The notes under the pieces were generated by a model, which saw only the letters and a program-made list of their open reading frames with translations, was not told the origin of the DNA and searched no databases. A stretch of DNA of 64,000 bases from contig JAYVSZ010000040.1 of assembly GCA_043774925.1 (NCBI GenBank), positions 1-64,000 of the forward strand. Reading direction: 5' to 3'. The stretch comes from JAYVSZ01 sp043774925. Its GTDB lineage: Bacteria; Pseudomonadota; Gammaproteobacteria; Burkholderiales; Methylophilaceae. How positions within the stretch are numbered: position 1 is the first letter of the stretch; every line of letters starts with the position of its first letter. Position numbers and translations under genes: made by a program. Of the stretch, positions 1 to 8,511 are shown piece after piece.

Positions 1-1955
1 AAAAGCGCCATTATCACCCCGACCGTTTGCTTTATCCCATGAAACGCACTGGGCCTAAAGGCAGCAAGCAATTCAAGCGCATTTCTTGGGATGAAGCGTT
101 AGATGAAATCTCAACCAAGTGGAAAAAAATTATTGCCGAAGATGGCCCGCAAGCCATTTTGCCCGTGAGCTATTTGGGCAACCAAGGTTTAGTGCATGGC
201 TTAAACGGCGGTGATGCATTTTTTAACCGCATGGGCGCTACAGTATGCGAACGCACGTTTTGTGGCGAAGGCTCATGCACCGCATGGTTATTGACGGTTG
301 GCCCAACTGCTGGCGTTGACCCTGAAAGTTTCTCGCACGCTAATTACATCGTGATTTGGGCATGCAATTCAGTTTCTACCAACTTGCACCACTGGCATAT
401 TATTCACGAGGCGCAAAAACGTGGCGCAAAAGTGGTGGTGATAGACGCGTACGCCTCAAAAACCGCAAAAGCAGCAGATTGGCACATTGCGCCAAAACCT
501 GGCACCGATGGCGCGCTGGCCATGGCGATGATGCACGTGATTATTGAAGAAGGCTTGCATGACCAAGATTATGTCGATAATTACACAGTTGGCTTCAAAG
601 AACTGGCCGAGCGCGCTAAAACCCGTACGCCAGAATGGGCAGAGAAAATCACCGGTATTCCCGCGGATGATATTCGTAAATTTGCACGTGAATACGCCAC
701 CACCTCGCCAGCCGCAATTCGTGTGGGTGTTGCGCTAGAAAGAAGTTATGGCGGCAGCCAAGCCATACGCGCCGTCACTTGTTTGCCCGCGCTCATAGGC
801 GCTTGGCGTCATGTGGGTGGCGGCATTTTGCAGTTTCCGGTGTGGGAGCATCCATACGACTTTATGACGATTTGCCGCCCCGATTTAATCCCAGAAGGCA
901 CGCAAGTGGTGAATATTCTGCAACTCGGTCGCGCGCTCACGGACGAGTTGAACTTGAAAGCGCCGATTAAAGCGCTGATGGTGTGGAACACCAACCCCGT
1001 TACGCAATCCCCAGAAACCGATAAAGTGGTCAAAGGCCTAGAGCGTGAAGATTTGTTCACTGTTGCCGCCGATCATTTCCTCTCTGATACGGCGTCTTAT
1101 GCAGACATCGTGCTACCAGCCGCCATGGGCGCGGAGTATGAAGACATGGTGCTGTCGTGGGGGCATATGTATTTGACTTACAATGAAAAAGCGATTGACC
1201 CACCCGGTGAAGCGTTACCCAACAACGATATTTTCCGCCGCTTGGCAAAATTGATGGGTTTTAAAGAAGATAATTTCAAATGGAGCGATTCTGAGTGCCT
1301 AGAACACTATGTGAACTGGGATGCGCCTGCGTGTAAAGGCATCGACTTGGCCTACTTGCGCAAGCACGGCTTTGCGCGGCTGGCGATGGATACCAAAGAT
1401 AACCGCGCGCCACACAAAAATGGCAATTTCCCCACGCCAACTGGCAAATGTATGTTTTTGGTAGAAGGCGCAAAAAACTTTGTGGCAGGGCCTTTCCGCC
1501 AAATGTACGATGGCTTTCAGCCGGGTGAAGATTTAGACCCGCTGCCAGACCATGTAGCCTCGCGCGAAAGCCCAGAGAGCAATCCCGCGCTGGCAGCCAA
1601 ATATCCGCTTAATATTCTTACGCCAAAAAGCCATGGCTTTTTAAATAGCTGCTACGCCAATATGGCCGAGAAAATTAAAAACCAAGGCGAACAATTTGTG
1701 ATGATGAACGCGGTAGATGCGGACAAACGCAAGGTAAAAGAAGGCGACAAGGTGAAAGTGTTTAACGACCGCGGCGCGTTTGAAGCCGTCGCGCGCGTGA
1801 CTAGTGATGTAAATGCGGGTGTGATTGTGACCACACTTGGCTATTGGCGCCAGCTCAATAAAGGCACGGTCAATAGCGTGAGCCCCGCTGAGTTTGGCGA
1901 TATGGGTAACTCGAATGTGGTGTGTGATAGTTTGGTAGAGGTTGGATTGGTGTAG
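1..1955 (+). CDS. Molybdopterin-dependent oxidoreductase, DMSO reductase family (5' truncated by window)
   Basis: This is the catalytic subunit of a molybdenum bis-MGD oxidoreductase; the true substrate cannot be told from the sequence. The frame is open from the first bases and already reads HYHPDRLLYPMKR, the conserved run before the RISWDEAL block. The gene therefore starts upstream, and the in-frame TTG at 27 is not a start. About 650 residues are visible: a Mo-cofactor region with TFCGEGSCTAW near nt 250-290 (the Ser there is a possible Mo ligand, by position only), a second cofactor-binding region (VWNTNPVTQSPETD), a segment around SDTASYADIVLPAA, and a C-terminal molydopterin-dinucleotide binding domain (YPLNILTPKSHGFLNS onward). 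The N-terminal Fe-S motif, if there is one, lies outside the window. It ends with TAG at 1953-1955. The family call is firm, the specific enzyme unknown. Confidence 0.9.
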   Translation, partial: KRHYHPDRLLYPMKRTGPKGSKQFKRISWDEALDEISTKWKKIIAEDGPQAILPVSYLGNQGLVHGLNGGDAFFNRMGATVCERTFCGEGSCTAWLLTVGPTAGVDPESFSHANYIVIWACNSVSTNLHHWHIIHEAQKRGAKVVVIDAYASKTAKAADWHIAPKPGTDGALAMAMMHVIIEEGLHDQDYVDNYTVGFKELAERAKTRTPEWAEKITGIPADDIRKFAREYATTSPAAIRVGVALERSYGGSQAIRAVTCLPALIGAWRHVGGGILQFPVWEHPYDFMTICRPDLIPEGTQVVNILQLGRALTDELNLKAPIKALMVWNTNPVTQSPETDKVVKGLEREDLFTVAADHFLSDTASYADIVLPAAMGAEYEDMVLSWGHMYLTYNEKAIDPPGEALPNNDIFRRLAKLMGFKEDNFKWSDSECLEHYVNWDAPACKGIDLAYLRKHGFARLAMDTKDNRAPHKNGNFPTPTGKCMFLVEGAKNFVAGPFRQMYDGFQPGEDLDPLPDHVASRESPESNPALAAKYPLNILTPKSHGFLNSCYANMAEKIKNQGEQFVMMNAVDADKRKVKEGDKVKVFNDRGAFEAVARVTSDVNAGVIVTTLGYWRQLNKGTVNSVSPAEFGDMGNSNVVCDSLVEVGLV

Positions 1956-1996
1956 TTTTTACCTACTATATGCTTAGATTAACCAAAAGAAATGTT

Positions 1997-2413
1997 ATGA
2001 GATTAGAGTTATATTTATTATTGCTTTTAGTGCCGACGTCTGGCATGGCTGAGGTGTTTCGCTGCGAGGAGCCTAAAGGTGTAGCAATGTGGTCAAACGA
2101 AGGCCACAAAATTGCCCCCGATGGATTTACTGGCGTAAAGCCAGTGATTATTGTCGAAGAAAAAGAAATGAGAATAGTATGGGGTGATTCAAAGACGGCT
2201 GGAGGAACAGAGAAAGCTTGGAAGGCGATTATATTTAATCGAAGTCCAGAATCAATTAGCGGTATTGCTTTAGATGAGGGCTCTACTGGTTCAGCCGCAA
2301 TGCTTTACACTCTTGATGTTAAGCGTGGTTATCTCTACTTATCGTCTCATAAAGATAGTAAGCTGTTAGATGCATCTGGAGCATCAACATTTGTTTCCAA
2401 GTGCTCAAATTAG
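1997..2413 (+). CDS. Small secreted protein of unknown function
   Basis: The protein is about 138 residues from the ATG at 1997. An upstream in-frame ATG at 1970 would add nine residues, but the 1997 start gives a classic signal peptide (MRLELYLLLLLVPTSGMA, probable cleavage after Ala), so it is preferred. The mature part has one cysteine near the N terminus (FRCEEPKG) and one at the end (SKCSN), which could form a disulfide in the periplasm. No domain is recognised. It looks AT-richer than the oxidoreductase before it, and nothing ties it to that enzyme beyond position. It may be an accessory gene. Confidence 0.6.
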   Translation: MRLELYLLLLLVPTSGMAEVFRCEEPKGVAMWSNEGHKIAPDGFTGVKPVIIVEEKEMRIVWGDSKTAGGTEKAWKAIIFNRSPESISGIALDEGSTGSAAMLYTLDVKRGYLYLSSHKDSKLLDASGASTFVSKCSN

Positions 2414-2418
2414 AACTC

Positions 2419-2448
2419 GTAGGGCGGATTAGCGCAGCGTTATCCGCC
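2419..2448 (+). repeat. Single REP element with GTAG head
   Basis: The repeat starts GTAGGGCGGAT and closes with ATCCGCC, giving a 7-bp stem (GGCGGAT/ATCCGCC) around an AGCGCAGCG core. The same GTAGGGCG head and AGCG.AGCG core recur beside the RAYT transposase at 34127-34226. A GTAG tetranucleotide at the foot of an imperfect hairpin is the known hallmark of REPs handled by RAYT transposases. It lies in the 306-bp gene-free stretch 2414-2719, together with the paired REP at 2488-2573 and the hairpin at 2593-2642. Confidence 0.75.
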
Positions 2449-2487
2449 GTATGGGGGTCATAAGGATTTAATAGACGTAAAAGTCCA

Positions 2488-2573
2488 GTAGGGTGGGCAA
2501 TTGATTGCCCACGCGTTTAATGCAAGCTTCGTCCGCGTGGGTTCGCCTCTAAAGAGGCTTTAACCCACCCTAC
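2488..2573. repeat. Pair of inverted REP elements (BIME-like)
   Basis: There are two GTAGGGTGGG-headed repeats in opposite orientation. The left (2488-2514) has stem TGGGCAAT/ATTGCCCA followed by CGC. The right (2535-2573, read on the minus strand) starts GTAGGGTGGGTT, contains the inner palindrome GCCTCTTTAGAGGC and closes with AACCCACGC. Heads point outward, as in bacterial interspersed mosaic elements. The head matches the other REPs in this window (GTAGGGCG, GTAGGAGCG). It probably also acts as a transcript end between the upstream gene and phoR, although no U-tract follows. Confidence 0.75.
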
Positions 2574-2592
2574 AAAATCTCAGATAGTCCTA

Positions 2593-2642
2593 GCCGCCTA
2601 CTATCTGTTGGCTCAAGCCCCAGGGAAAAGATAGTTCGCGGC
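2593..2642. repeat. Imperfect hairpin downstream of phoR
   Basis: The arms GCCGCCTACTATCT (2593-2606) and AGATAGTTCGCGGC (2629-2642) pair at 12 of 14 positions around a 22-nt loop. The heptamer AGATAGT also occurs at 2582-2588. There is no GTAG head, so it is not of the REP type next to it, and no clear U-run, so it is a poor intrinsic terminator. The rest of 2643-2719 shows nothing recognisable. Confidence 0.45.
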
Positions 2643-2719
2643 AAGGGGATTAAAGTCAAAACCAAGCGAATGCCGATGCCCTGCGAGCCAATATCCATGC
2701 GGCTGCCAGCCTCATGCCG

Positions 2720-4036
2720 CTACTCATTTTGTGCAATGCGCGCTTTGGGAAAGAAGATGCTAAATGTGCTGCCAGCGCCAATTTCGCTGCTGATTTCCAG
2801 CTTGGCTTGGTGGCGCGTTAAGATGTGTTTTACAATGGCCAAACCAAGCCCAGTGCCACCTGTATCGCGGCTGCGGCTGCGATCAACGCGGTAAAAACGT
2901 TCAGTCAGACGGTCGATATGTTGCTGTTCGATGCCGATGCCAGTATCGCGCACGCTAAATACGGCTTGCTCATTTTGGGCTGCGTTTTTTTGTAAGCGCC
3001 AATCAATATAAATATCGCCGTCATCGGGCGTGTAACGAATGGCGTTGCTGACTAAGTTACTGAATGCGCTCAGTAATTCCTCTTGGCTGCCAGTGATATT
3101 GAGGTTTTTATCGACCGCCAAATGAATTTTATGTTTGCCATGACTGAGGCCTTTTGCGTCATTTAAAATCATTTTTAATAACGACGACATTTCAATGACG
3201 GTGTCCTCAGGCGCAACGGCATTGCTCTCGATGGTGGAGAGCGTGAGCAAGTCTTCAATAATGCGCCGCATACGGCCAGTTTGGTCAATCATCATCTCGA
3301 AATAACCTTTAGCGCTTTCTGCTACCATGCCTTTGGTGTCGTTCAGTGTTTCTAAAAAGCCGCCAACCACGGTAAGTGGCGTGCGTAGCTCGTGTGACAC
3401 ATTGGCGATAAAATCGCGGCGCATGGTGTCGGTTTTCTCTTGCGCGGTGACATCGCGGCTAATGAGCAATTTTTGCTCGGCACCAAATGGAATCAACTGA
3501 ATTTGCAACATTATTTCTGGGTTGCGAATGGATTTGAGATGAATCGGCTCGCCATAATGCTGCTCTTGCAGGTAGTTGATAAACTCGCCGTAGCGCACAA
3601 AATTGTGGATGGCTTGATTGATGTCTGAGTTTAGGTCTAAGCCCAGTTGCACTTCAGCAGGCGGATTACACCATTCAATCTCGTTGCGGCGATTGAGTAT
3701 CACGATGCCATCTGGCAGGGCGCTAGTGGCGCGCCTAAAGCCTTCTAGCGAGGAAATGAGATCTAGTTCAGAACGTGCATGTTTGCGTTGGTTTTGAAAC
3801 AGCGCGGAAAAAATGCCCTGCCACACGCCAGCGCCTTCTGGCACATTGTTAGGCGTAGGATTTTTTAGCCAAATATGAAGCTTGTAAAGCCAGTACAAAT
3901 GACTTGCAAGGTAGATAAATAGGCTAGCTGCGAGCAAGATTAAGGCTGGAATAAGACCTTCGCCTACCCAAGCCACAAGGCAGGCGCAGACTAGGGCCAA
4001 GCTCAACCAAAATGCGTTCCAGCGGATATCTTGCAC
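2720..4036 (-). CDS. phoR: Phosphate regulon sensor histidine kinase PhoR
   Basis: Membrane sensor kinase that phosphorylates PhoB when phosphate is scarce. Its 438 residues contain two membrane segments at about 8-26 and 28-50, a PAS domain around 100-190 (LPDGIVILNRRNEIEWCNP), a HisKA domain with the H-box NVSHELRTPLT (His near 215), then a HATPase domain with N-box LVSNAIRYTPDD, G1 DTGIGIE and G2 TGGTGLGLAI. This N-terminal double membrane anchor plus one PAS is the PhoR layout. It sits downstream of phoB in the same direction with a 40-bp gap. No phoU or pst genes are in the window. Confidence 0.93.
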   Translation of the reverse strand: MQDIRWNAFWLSLALVCACLVAWVGEGLIPALILLAASLFIYLASHLYWLYKLHIWLKNPTPNNVPEGAGVWQGIFSALFQNQRKHARSELDLISSLEGFRRATSALPDGIVILNRRNEIEWCNPPAEVQLGLDLNSDINQAIHNFVRYGEFINYLQEQHYGEPIHLKSIRNPEIMLQIQLIPFGAEQKLLISRDVTAQEKTDTMRRDFIANVSHELRTPLTVVGGFLETLNDTKGMVAESAKGYFEMMIDQTGRMRRIIEDLLTLSTIESNAVAPEDTVIEMSSLLKMILNDAKGLSHGKHKIHLAVDKNLNITGSQEELLSAFSNLVSNAIRYTPDDGDIYIDWRLQKNAAQNEQAVFSVRDTGIGIEQQHIDRLTERFYRVDRSRSRDTGGTGLGLAIVKHILTRHQAKLEISSEIGAGSTFSIFFPKARIAQNE

Positions 4037-4076
4037 GTTTGCTCACTATCAATAAGTGGGCATATTATAGATTTTT

Positions 4077-4769
4077 TTAGATAGCTTGCGCAGAAAGTCT
4101 ATAGCCAGAGCCGCGCACGGTTTGAATTAAATCTTCGTGGCCAGAAACTGAAAGCGCGTTGCGCAGGCGGCGAATATGCACGTCCACTGTTCTGTCTTCA
4201 ACAAATACGCGGTCGCCCCATACTTTATCTAGCAGCTGGCTGCGTGAATGCACGCGCTCGGCATTGCTCATAAAATAATGCAACAATCTAAATTCGGTTG
4301 GACCTAAATCAATGGTATTGCCATTGCCCATTACGCGGTGCGTGGTTGGATCTAGTTGCAAGCCCTGAATAGTAATTGGGTCATCCGTCATTTGTGGGGA
4401 GCGGCGGCGCAAAACAGCCTTGATGCGCGCATTCAGTTCGCGTGGGCTAAATGGCTTGGTGACATAGTCATCGGCGCCTACTTCTAGGCCGCGCACTTTG
4501 TCAAACTCGTCTCCACGTGCGGTGAGCATAATGATGGGAATGGTTTTGGTGGCGCCGTCAGTTTTTAGTTTGCGTGCAAATTCTATGCCGCTCATGCCAG
4601 GTAACATCCAATCGAGTAAAATCAAATCAGGCGTTGTAGAACGCATCAATTCTTGCGCGTGTTCCGCGCTGATGGCGCGCAGTGGCGTGTGACCCGCTTG
4701 CGTAATGTTGAGTGCCAGCAATTCCTGAATAGCGGGTTCATCTTCTACAACTAAAATACTTGCGGCCAT
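4077..4769 (-). CDS. phoB: Phosphate regulon response regulator PhoB
   Basis: OmpR-family regulator that binds Pho boxes. From the ATG at 4769 it is 230 residues, matching the usual 229. The open frame extends 39 codons further upstream, but those residues are not homologous and run across the Pho box, so that start is rejected. The receiver domain has acidic pair D10/E11, phospho-acceptor D53 (LILLDWMLPG) and the conserved Lys in TKPFSPREL. The C-terminal winged helix (about 130-228) contains EFRLLHYFMSN and DVHIRRLRNAL. A Pho box precedes it, so autoregulation is likely. Confidence 0.95.
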   Translation of the reverse strand: MAASILVVEDEPAIQELLALNITQAGHTPLRAISAEHAQELMRSTTPDLILLDWMLPGMSGIEFARKLKTDGATKTIPIIMLTARGDEFDKVRGLEVGADDYVTKPFSPRELNARIKAVLRRRSPQMTDDPITIQGLQLDPTTHRVMGNGNTIDLGPTEFRLLHYFMSNAERVHSRSQLLDKVWGDRVFVEDRTVDVHIRRLRNALSVSGHEDLIQTVRGSGYRLSAQAI

Positions 4770-4815
4770 TTTTAATCCAAAAAAATTATTAGCGCTGCCA
4801 TTTTGCAATCCCAAT

Positions 4816-4842
4816 ATGACACATTCATGACAATTGTGACAA
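4816..4842 (-). promoter_or_regulatory. Pho box upstream of phoB
   Basis: On the minus strand, 4833-4816 reads TTGTCATGAATGTGTCAT: two 7-bp half-sites separated by 4 bp. It matches the enterobacterial Pho box (CTGTCAT, four A/T-rich bases, CTGTCAT) at 15 of 18 positions. A third partial half-site (TTGTCAC) lies at 4842-4836. A possible -10 (CAAAAT, 4805-4800) follows exactly 10 nt after the box, the normal PhoB-activated arrangement in which the box replaces the -35. This supports PhoB autoregulation. Confidence 0.75.
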
Positions 4843-4879
4843 ACTATTTTATGCAAATTAGCTTGTGTAATTGCCATTT

Positions 4880-4909
4880 TTGCCATTTTGTAACACTATG
4901 TAGCATAAT
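4880..4909 (+). promoter_or_regulatory. Candidate promoter for the MFS transporter gene
   Basis: TTGCCA at 4880-4885, an 18-nt spacer and CATAAT at 4904-4909 form a plausible sigma-70-type promoter about 40 bp before the transporter start. It is divergent from phoB. No regulator site other than the nearby Pho box was recognised. Confidence 0.4.
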
Positions 4910-4947
4910 TTAAACCACTCAATTAAGAATTGTTCTCAGGAGGCAGC

Positions 4948-6630
4948 ATGTCAGGTTTTTTGTCTAAAGAAAATACAATCGCAAACGCAAATTTTAACCG
5001 TTGGTTAGTGCCGCCAGCCGCGCTGGCGGTGCATCTATCAATTGGTATGGCGTACGGCTTTAGCGTATTTTGGAAGCCACTTGGCAATGCGTTGATGGGT
5101 GGTGATGGCAAGCCGCTTGCAGCTTGCGCTGCAGGTGCGACCAACTTTGGTGAAAAGCTATCTGGCACTTTGCGTGCACTTACCGCGACGGATTGCAACT
5201 GGACGCAGTTTGATTTGGGTTGGATGTTCACATTATTTTTTGTGCTGCTCGGTTGTTCCGCCGCACTGTGGGGCGGTTGGCTGGAGCGTGAAGGGCCACG
5301 CAAAGCAGGTTTCGTATCCAGCTTGCTTTGGTGTGGCGGCTTGCTCATTTCGGCCTATGGCGTACATGCGCACCAACTGTGGATGATGTGGCTGGGCAGC
5401 GGCGTTATTGGCGGCATTGGGCTAGGTTTGGGCTATATTTCACCCGTTTCGACACTGATTAAGTGGTTTCCAGATCGTCGCGGCATGGCCACAGGCCTAG
5501 CGATTATGGGGTTTGGTGGCGGCGCGATGATCGGCTCACCACTTGCGACCATGCTGATGAAGCATTTTGCCAGTCCGGGACAAGTAGGTGTTTGGCAGAC
5601 TTTTGTCGTGCTTGCGGCGATTTACTTTGTGTTTATGCTGTGCGGCTCGTTTGGTTACCGTGTGCCGCCAACAGGCTGGAAACCCGCCAATTGGATGCCG
5701 CCTGCAGCCTCGCAAAATACCATGATTGCATCACGCAATGTACACCTTAAAAATGCGCACAAAACGCCGCAATTTTGGTTACTTTGGATTGTATTGTGTA
5801 TGAACGTTTCTGCGGGCATTGGCATTATTGGCGCGGCTGCGCCCATGTTACAAGAAACTTTTGGCGGTGCGCTGATAGGCCAGACGGGGACGCCAGAAGC
5901 AAGCATAGGTTTTGCTGAGATTAAAGCAGACGAAGGTTTAACTGCCAAGGCCGCTGCGGTGGGCGCAGGCTTTGTCGGGCTAATTTCGCTGTTTAATATT
6001 TTTGGCCGCATCGGCTGGGCGACATCTTCGGATAAGCTCGGTCGCAAACGCACTTATTTTATTTTCTTCACCTTAGGTGCGATTTTGTACGTCACGGCAA
6101 CCTACATGGCGGGCTTAAAATCGCTTGCGCTGTTTGTGGCGTGTTTTTGCGTCATTGCCTCCATGTACGGCGGCGGCTTCGCCACCATTCCTGCGTATCT
6201 GGCAGATATGTTTGGCACACAATTCGTTGGCGCCATTCATGGTCGCTTGCTCACGGCGTGGTCCACTGCAGGCATTTTAGGGCCTGTCATCGTGAATTAC
6301 TTGCACGATACGCGGCTCGAATCAGGCGTTTCGTTTGATAAAATTTATGCACCGATTTTTGTGGTGTTGGCGGGTTTATTGGTTGTGGGTTTTATAGCCA
6401 ATTTACTGGTAAAGCCAGTTGCAGATCAATATTTTATGAGCGATACCGAGTTGGAGGCAGAGCGCAAACTAAGTCACGAAAAATCACTACAAAACGTAGC
6501 GACCAGCGTTAATACAAGCGGTGATGTACAACACCCGCTTTTGGTAAAGCTGGCTTGGGCTGCGGTACTGATTCCTATTAGCTACGGCATTTGGATGACG
6601 GTACAAAAAGCTTGGGCCTTATTTGGTTAG
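4948..6630 (+). CDS. MFS transporter, OFA (oxalate/formate antiporter-like) family
   Basis: Cytoplasmic-membrane transporter of 560 residues from the ATG at 4948, which has a strong Shine-Dalgarno (AGGAGG, 4938-4943). An in-frame TTG at 4930 is ignored. About twelve membrane helices are visible. The signature loop between TM2 and TM3 reads LEREGPRKA and the TM4-5 region GLGYISPVSTLIKWFPDRRGMATG is typical of OxlT-like carriers. A second MFS half starts near residue 280 and contains SDKLGRKRTYF. A large loop of about 50 residues follows TM1 (GNALMGGDGKPLAACAAG onward), and another precedes TM8. The substrate is probably a small carboxylate, by family only. It is divergent from phoBR. Confidence 0.85.
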   Translation: MSGFLSKENTIANANFNRWLVPPAALAVHLSIGMAYGFSVFWKPLGNALMGGDGKPLAACAAGATNFGEKLSGTLRALTATDCNWTQFDLGWMFTLFFVLLGCSAALWGGWLEREGPRKAGFVSSLLWCGGLLISAYGVHAHQLWMMWLGSGVIGGIGLGLGYISPVSTLIKWFPDRRGMATGLAIMGFGGGAMIGSPLATMLMKHFASPGQVGVWQTFVVLAAIYFVFMLCGSFGYRVPPTGWKPANWMPPAASQNTMIASRNVHLKNAHKTPQFWLLWIVLCMNVSAGIGIIGAAAPMLQETFGGALIGQTGTPEASIGFAEIKADEGLTAKAAAVGAGFVGLISLFNIFGRIGWATSSDKLGRKRTYFIFFTLGAILYVTATYMAGLKSLALFVACFCVIASMYGGGFATIPAYLADMFGTQFVGAIHGRLLTAWSTAGILGPVIVNYLHDTRLESGVSFDKIYAPIFVVLAGLLVVGFIANLLVKPVADQYFMSDTELEAERKLSHEKSLQNVATSVNTSGDVQHPLLVKLAWAAVLIPISYGIWMTVQKAWALFG

Positions 6631-6703
6631 CTTTTAATTTAATGACGAATAGTGTCACCCCGATAGCGTAAAATAGACGCTTTTTGGTACTTGAGAGAAC
6701 GAT

Positions 6704-7153
6704 TTGAACAAAATAGCGATAAATTTAGATGGCGCAGGCAAAAAAATCGGTGTGGTGGTGTCGCGTTTTAATAGCAATATTTGTGACGGTTTGTTAGCAG
6801 CTTGCCATGCGGAATTGCTGAAACTCGGCGTAAAAGAAAGCGATATTCGCATTGCTACCGTGCCAGGCGCGCTGGAAACGCCACTGATTTTGCAGCACAT
6901 GGCGCTAAGCGAAAAGTATGATGCGTTAATAGCCTTGGGCGCGATTGTTCGCGGCGAAACCTATCACTTCGAAGTGGTTGCAAACGAGTCTGCGCGCGGT
7001 ATTTCAGAGGTTCAGCTGAATACAGGCATTCCCGTGGCAAATGCTGTTTTGACGACGAATGATGACGAGCAAGCGTTAGCACGCATGCACATAAAAGGCG
7101 CGGAAGCCGCGCAAGTGGCGGTTGAAATGGCAAATTTGGTGCGCGCATTATGA
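6704..7153 (+). CDS. ribH: 6,7-dimethyl-8-ribityllumazine synthase
   Basis: Penultimate enzyme of riboflavin synthesis, condensing the ribityl-aminouracil with dihydroxybutanone phosphate; it forms icosahedral or pentameric assemblies in the cytosol. It has 149 residues with the substrate motifs [29 protein letters not shown] and the late [11 protein letters not shown]. The start is TTG at 6704: an in-frame TGA at 6692-6694 excludes anything upstream, and the next in-frame ATG is far inside the fold. GAGAG lies 6-10 nt before it. It overlaps nusB by 4 nt (ATGA), so the two are translationally coupled. Confidence 0.95.
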   Translation: MNKIAINLDGAGKKIGVVVSRFNSNICDGLLAACHAELLKLGVKESDIRIATVPGALETPLILQHMALSEKYDALIALGAIVRGETYHFEVVANESARGISEVQLNTGIPVANAVLTTNDDEQALARMHIKGAEAAQVAVEMANLVRAL

Positions 7154-7617
7154 TTGAGAAAAAAGAAGAAACCAAAGCTGTAAAAAAACAAAAAGTCAGC
7201 CAAAACCGCCGCAAATCGCGCGAGCTAGTGTTGAAGGCGGTGTATCGTGGCATGATAAATGCTAGTGATTTGAAACAAGTATTTTTGGATATGAAAGATG
7301 ATCCAGAATATATAAGAGCAGATGAGGCTTATTTTAAAGCCTTATTGGTGGGCGTGACAGATAAAATAGAGGCGCTTGACTTGCAAATTGCCACTTACAT
7401 TGATAGAAAATTAAGCGAATTAAGCCCAGTGGAACATGCAATTTTGCGTATTTCATCGTATGAGCTGATGTTTGATATGAGTATTCCGTATCGCGTGGCG
7501 ATTAACGAGGGCGTAGAGTTGGCCAAGGTTTTTGGTGGAACAGATGGACATAAGTACATTAATGGCGTGCTGGATAAAGTGGCAGCAGTCGCAAGACCGC
7601 AAGAGTTTAGACACTAA
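7150..7617 (+). CDS. nusB: Transcription antitermination factor NusB
   Basis: RNA-binding helical protein that joins NusE/S10 on boxA during rRNA transcription. It has 155 residues with a basic, low-complexity N-terminal extension ([19 protein letters not shown]), the [15 protein letters not shown] helix, and the conserved [17 protein letters not shown] and [18 protein letters not shown] segments. It follows ribH with an ATGA overlap, the common ribH-nusB pairing. The normal family length is about 140, so the Lys-rich head is a modest extension. Confidence 0.95.
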   Translation: MIEKKEETKAVKKQKVSQNRRKSRELVLKAVYRGMINASDLKQVFLDMKDDPEYIRADEAYFKALLVGVTDKIEALDLQIATYIDRKLSELSPVEHAILRISSYELMFDMSIPYRVAINEGVELAKVFGGTDGHKYINGVLDKVAAVARPQEFRH

Positions 7618-7666
7618 ATAAGTAAAAGCAAATTGGCAAGACGGATTGCCTTGAGGACAAGATGGA

Positions 7667-8491
7667 ATGGATGTAACAGGCGCGATACGTGTGGCTCGTC
7701 TGAGTGATGTTGGGCAGGTGCGTGACCACAATGAAGACGCAATAGCGAGCGATTTAAGCGTCGGCTTGTTGATTTTGGCTGACGGGATGGGCGGCTACAA
7801 GGCAGGCGAGATTGCTAGTGAAATTGCCGTGTTGACTATCACGGCTGAACTATCGGAAGCCATGCGAGGCAAGATGTCATTGGCTAAGCCAAAAAGTAAG
7901 CTTCTGCCAGAATCTGAAATGTTGATTGAAGCTGTGGAGAAGGCTAACGCTGCTATCTTTAAAATTTCGCATGCGCTGCCGCAATGCGCTGGCATGGGCA
8001 CGACGCTGGTAACGGGGATATTTACAGGCAATAAACTGATTGTTGGACATATTGGCGATTCTCGTATGTATCGTTTGCGCGATGGCGCGCTAACGCGGCT
8101 GACGCAAGATCACTCATTAATACAAGAGCAAATTAATGCGGGTGAGATTACCGAAGCGCAAGCCAAAGAATCTGTGAATAAAAACTTGGTGACACGCGCC
8201 TTGGGTATAGATGATGTAGCTGACTTAGAGCTGCATGAGCATGATGTAAAAGTGAAAGATACTTATTTGCTGTGTTCCGATGGATTAACGGACATGGTAA
8301 CGGATGAAGAAATTCGTATTATGATGATGGAAGCTGGCAGCAATACAGAGCGCGCAACCGTTAATTTGGTGCGTTTTGCCAATGAAAAAGGTGGCAAAGA
8401 TAATATTTCGGTGGTGGTGGCCTATGTTAAAAAAGAGTTCTCTTCGAAACATCTTTGGGTAAAAAAATTGTTGGGCAGTAATAAAAATTAA
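7667..8491 (+). CDS. PP2C-family Ser/Thr protein phosphatase (Stp/PppA type)
   Basis: Metal-dependent phosphatase that removes phosphate from Ser/Thr of target proteins in the cytosol. Its 274 residues carry the PP2C motifs in order: VRDHNEDA (metal Asp), LADGMGGYKAGE, GMGTTLV, GHIGDSRMYR, TQDHSLI, LLCSDGLTDMV and GKDNISVVV. There is no membrane segment. A FHA-domain gene follows 20 bp downstream, then a GAF/HD-GYP gene, so the three are likely one transcription unit. No Ser/Thr kinase is found in this window; the partner kinase must lie elsewhere. Confidence 0.92.
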   Translation: MDVTGAIRVARLSDVGQVRDHNEDAIASDLSVGLLILADGMGGYKAGEIASEIAVLTITAELSEAMRGKMSLAKPKSKLLPESEMLIEAVEKANAAIFKISHALPQCAGMGTTLVTGIFTGNKLIVGHIGDSRMYRLRDGALTRLTQDHSLIQEQINAGEITEAQAKESVNKNLVTRALGIDDVADLELHEHDVKVKDTYLLCSDGLTDMVTDEEIRIMMMEAGSNTERATVNLVRFANEKGGKDNISVVVAYVKKEFSSKHLWVKKLLGSNKN

Positions 8492-8511
8492 ATGGAATAT
8501 CGAGGGTGATT

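Noticed and set aside
4770..4886. Extended 269-residue PhoB frame starting at 4886
   Set aside because: The extra 39 residues are not PhoB-like and translate the Pho box and -10; ATG 4769 gives the normal size.
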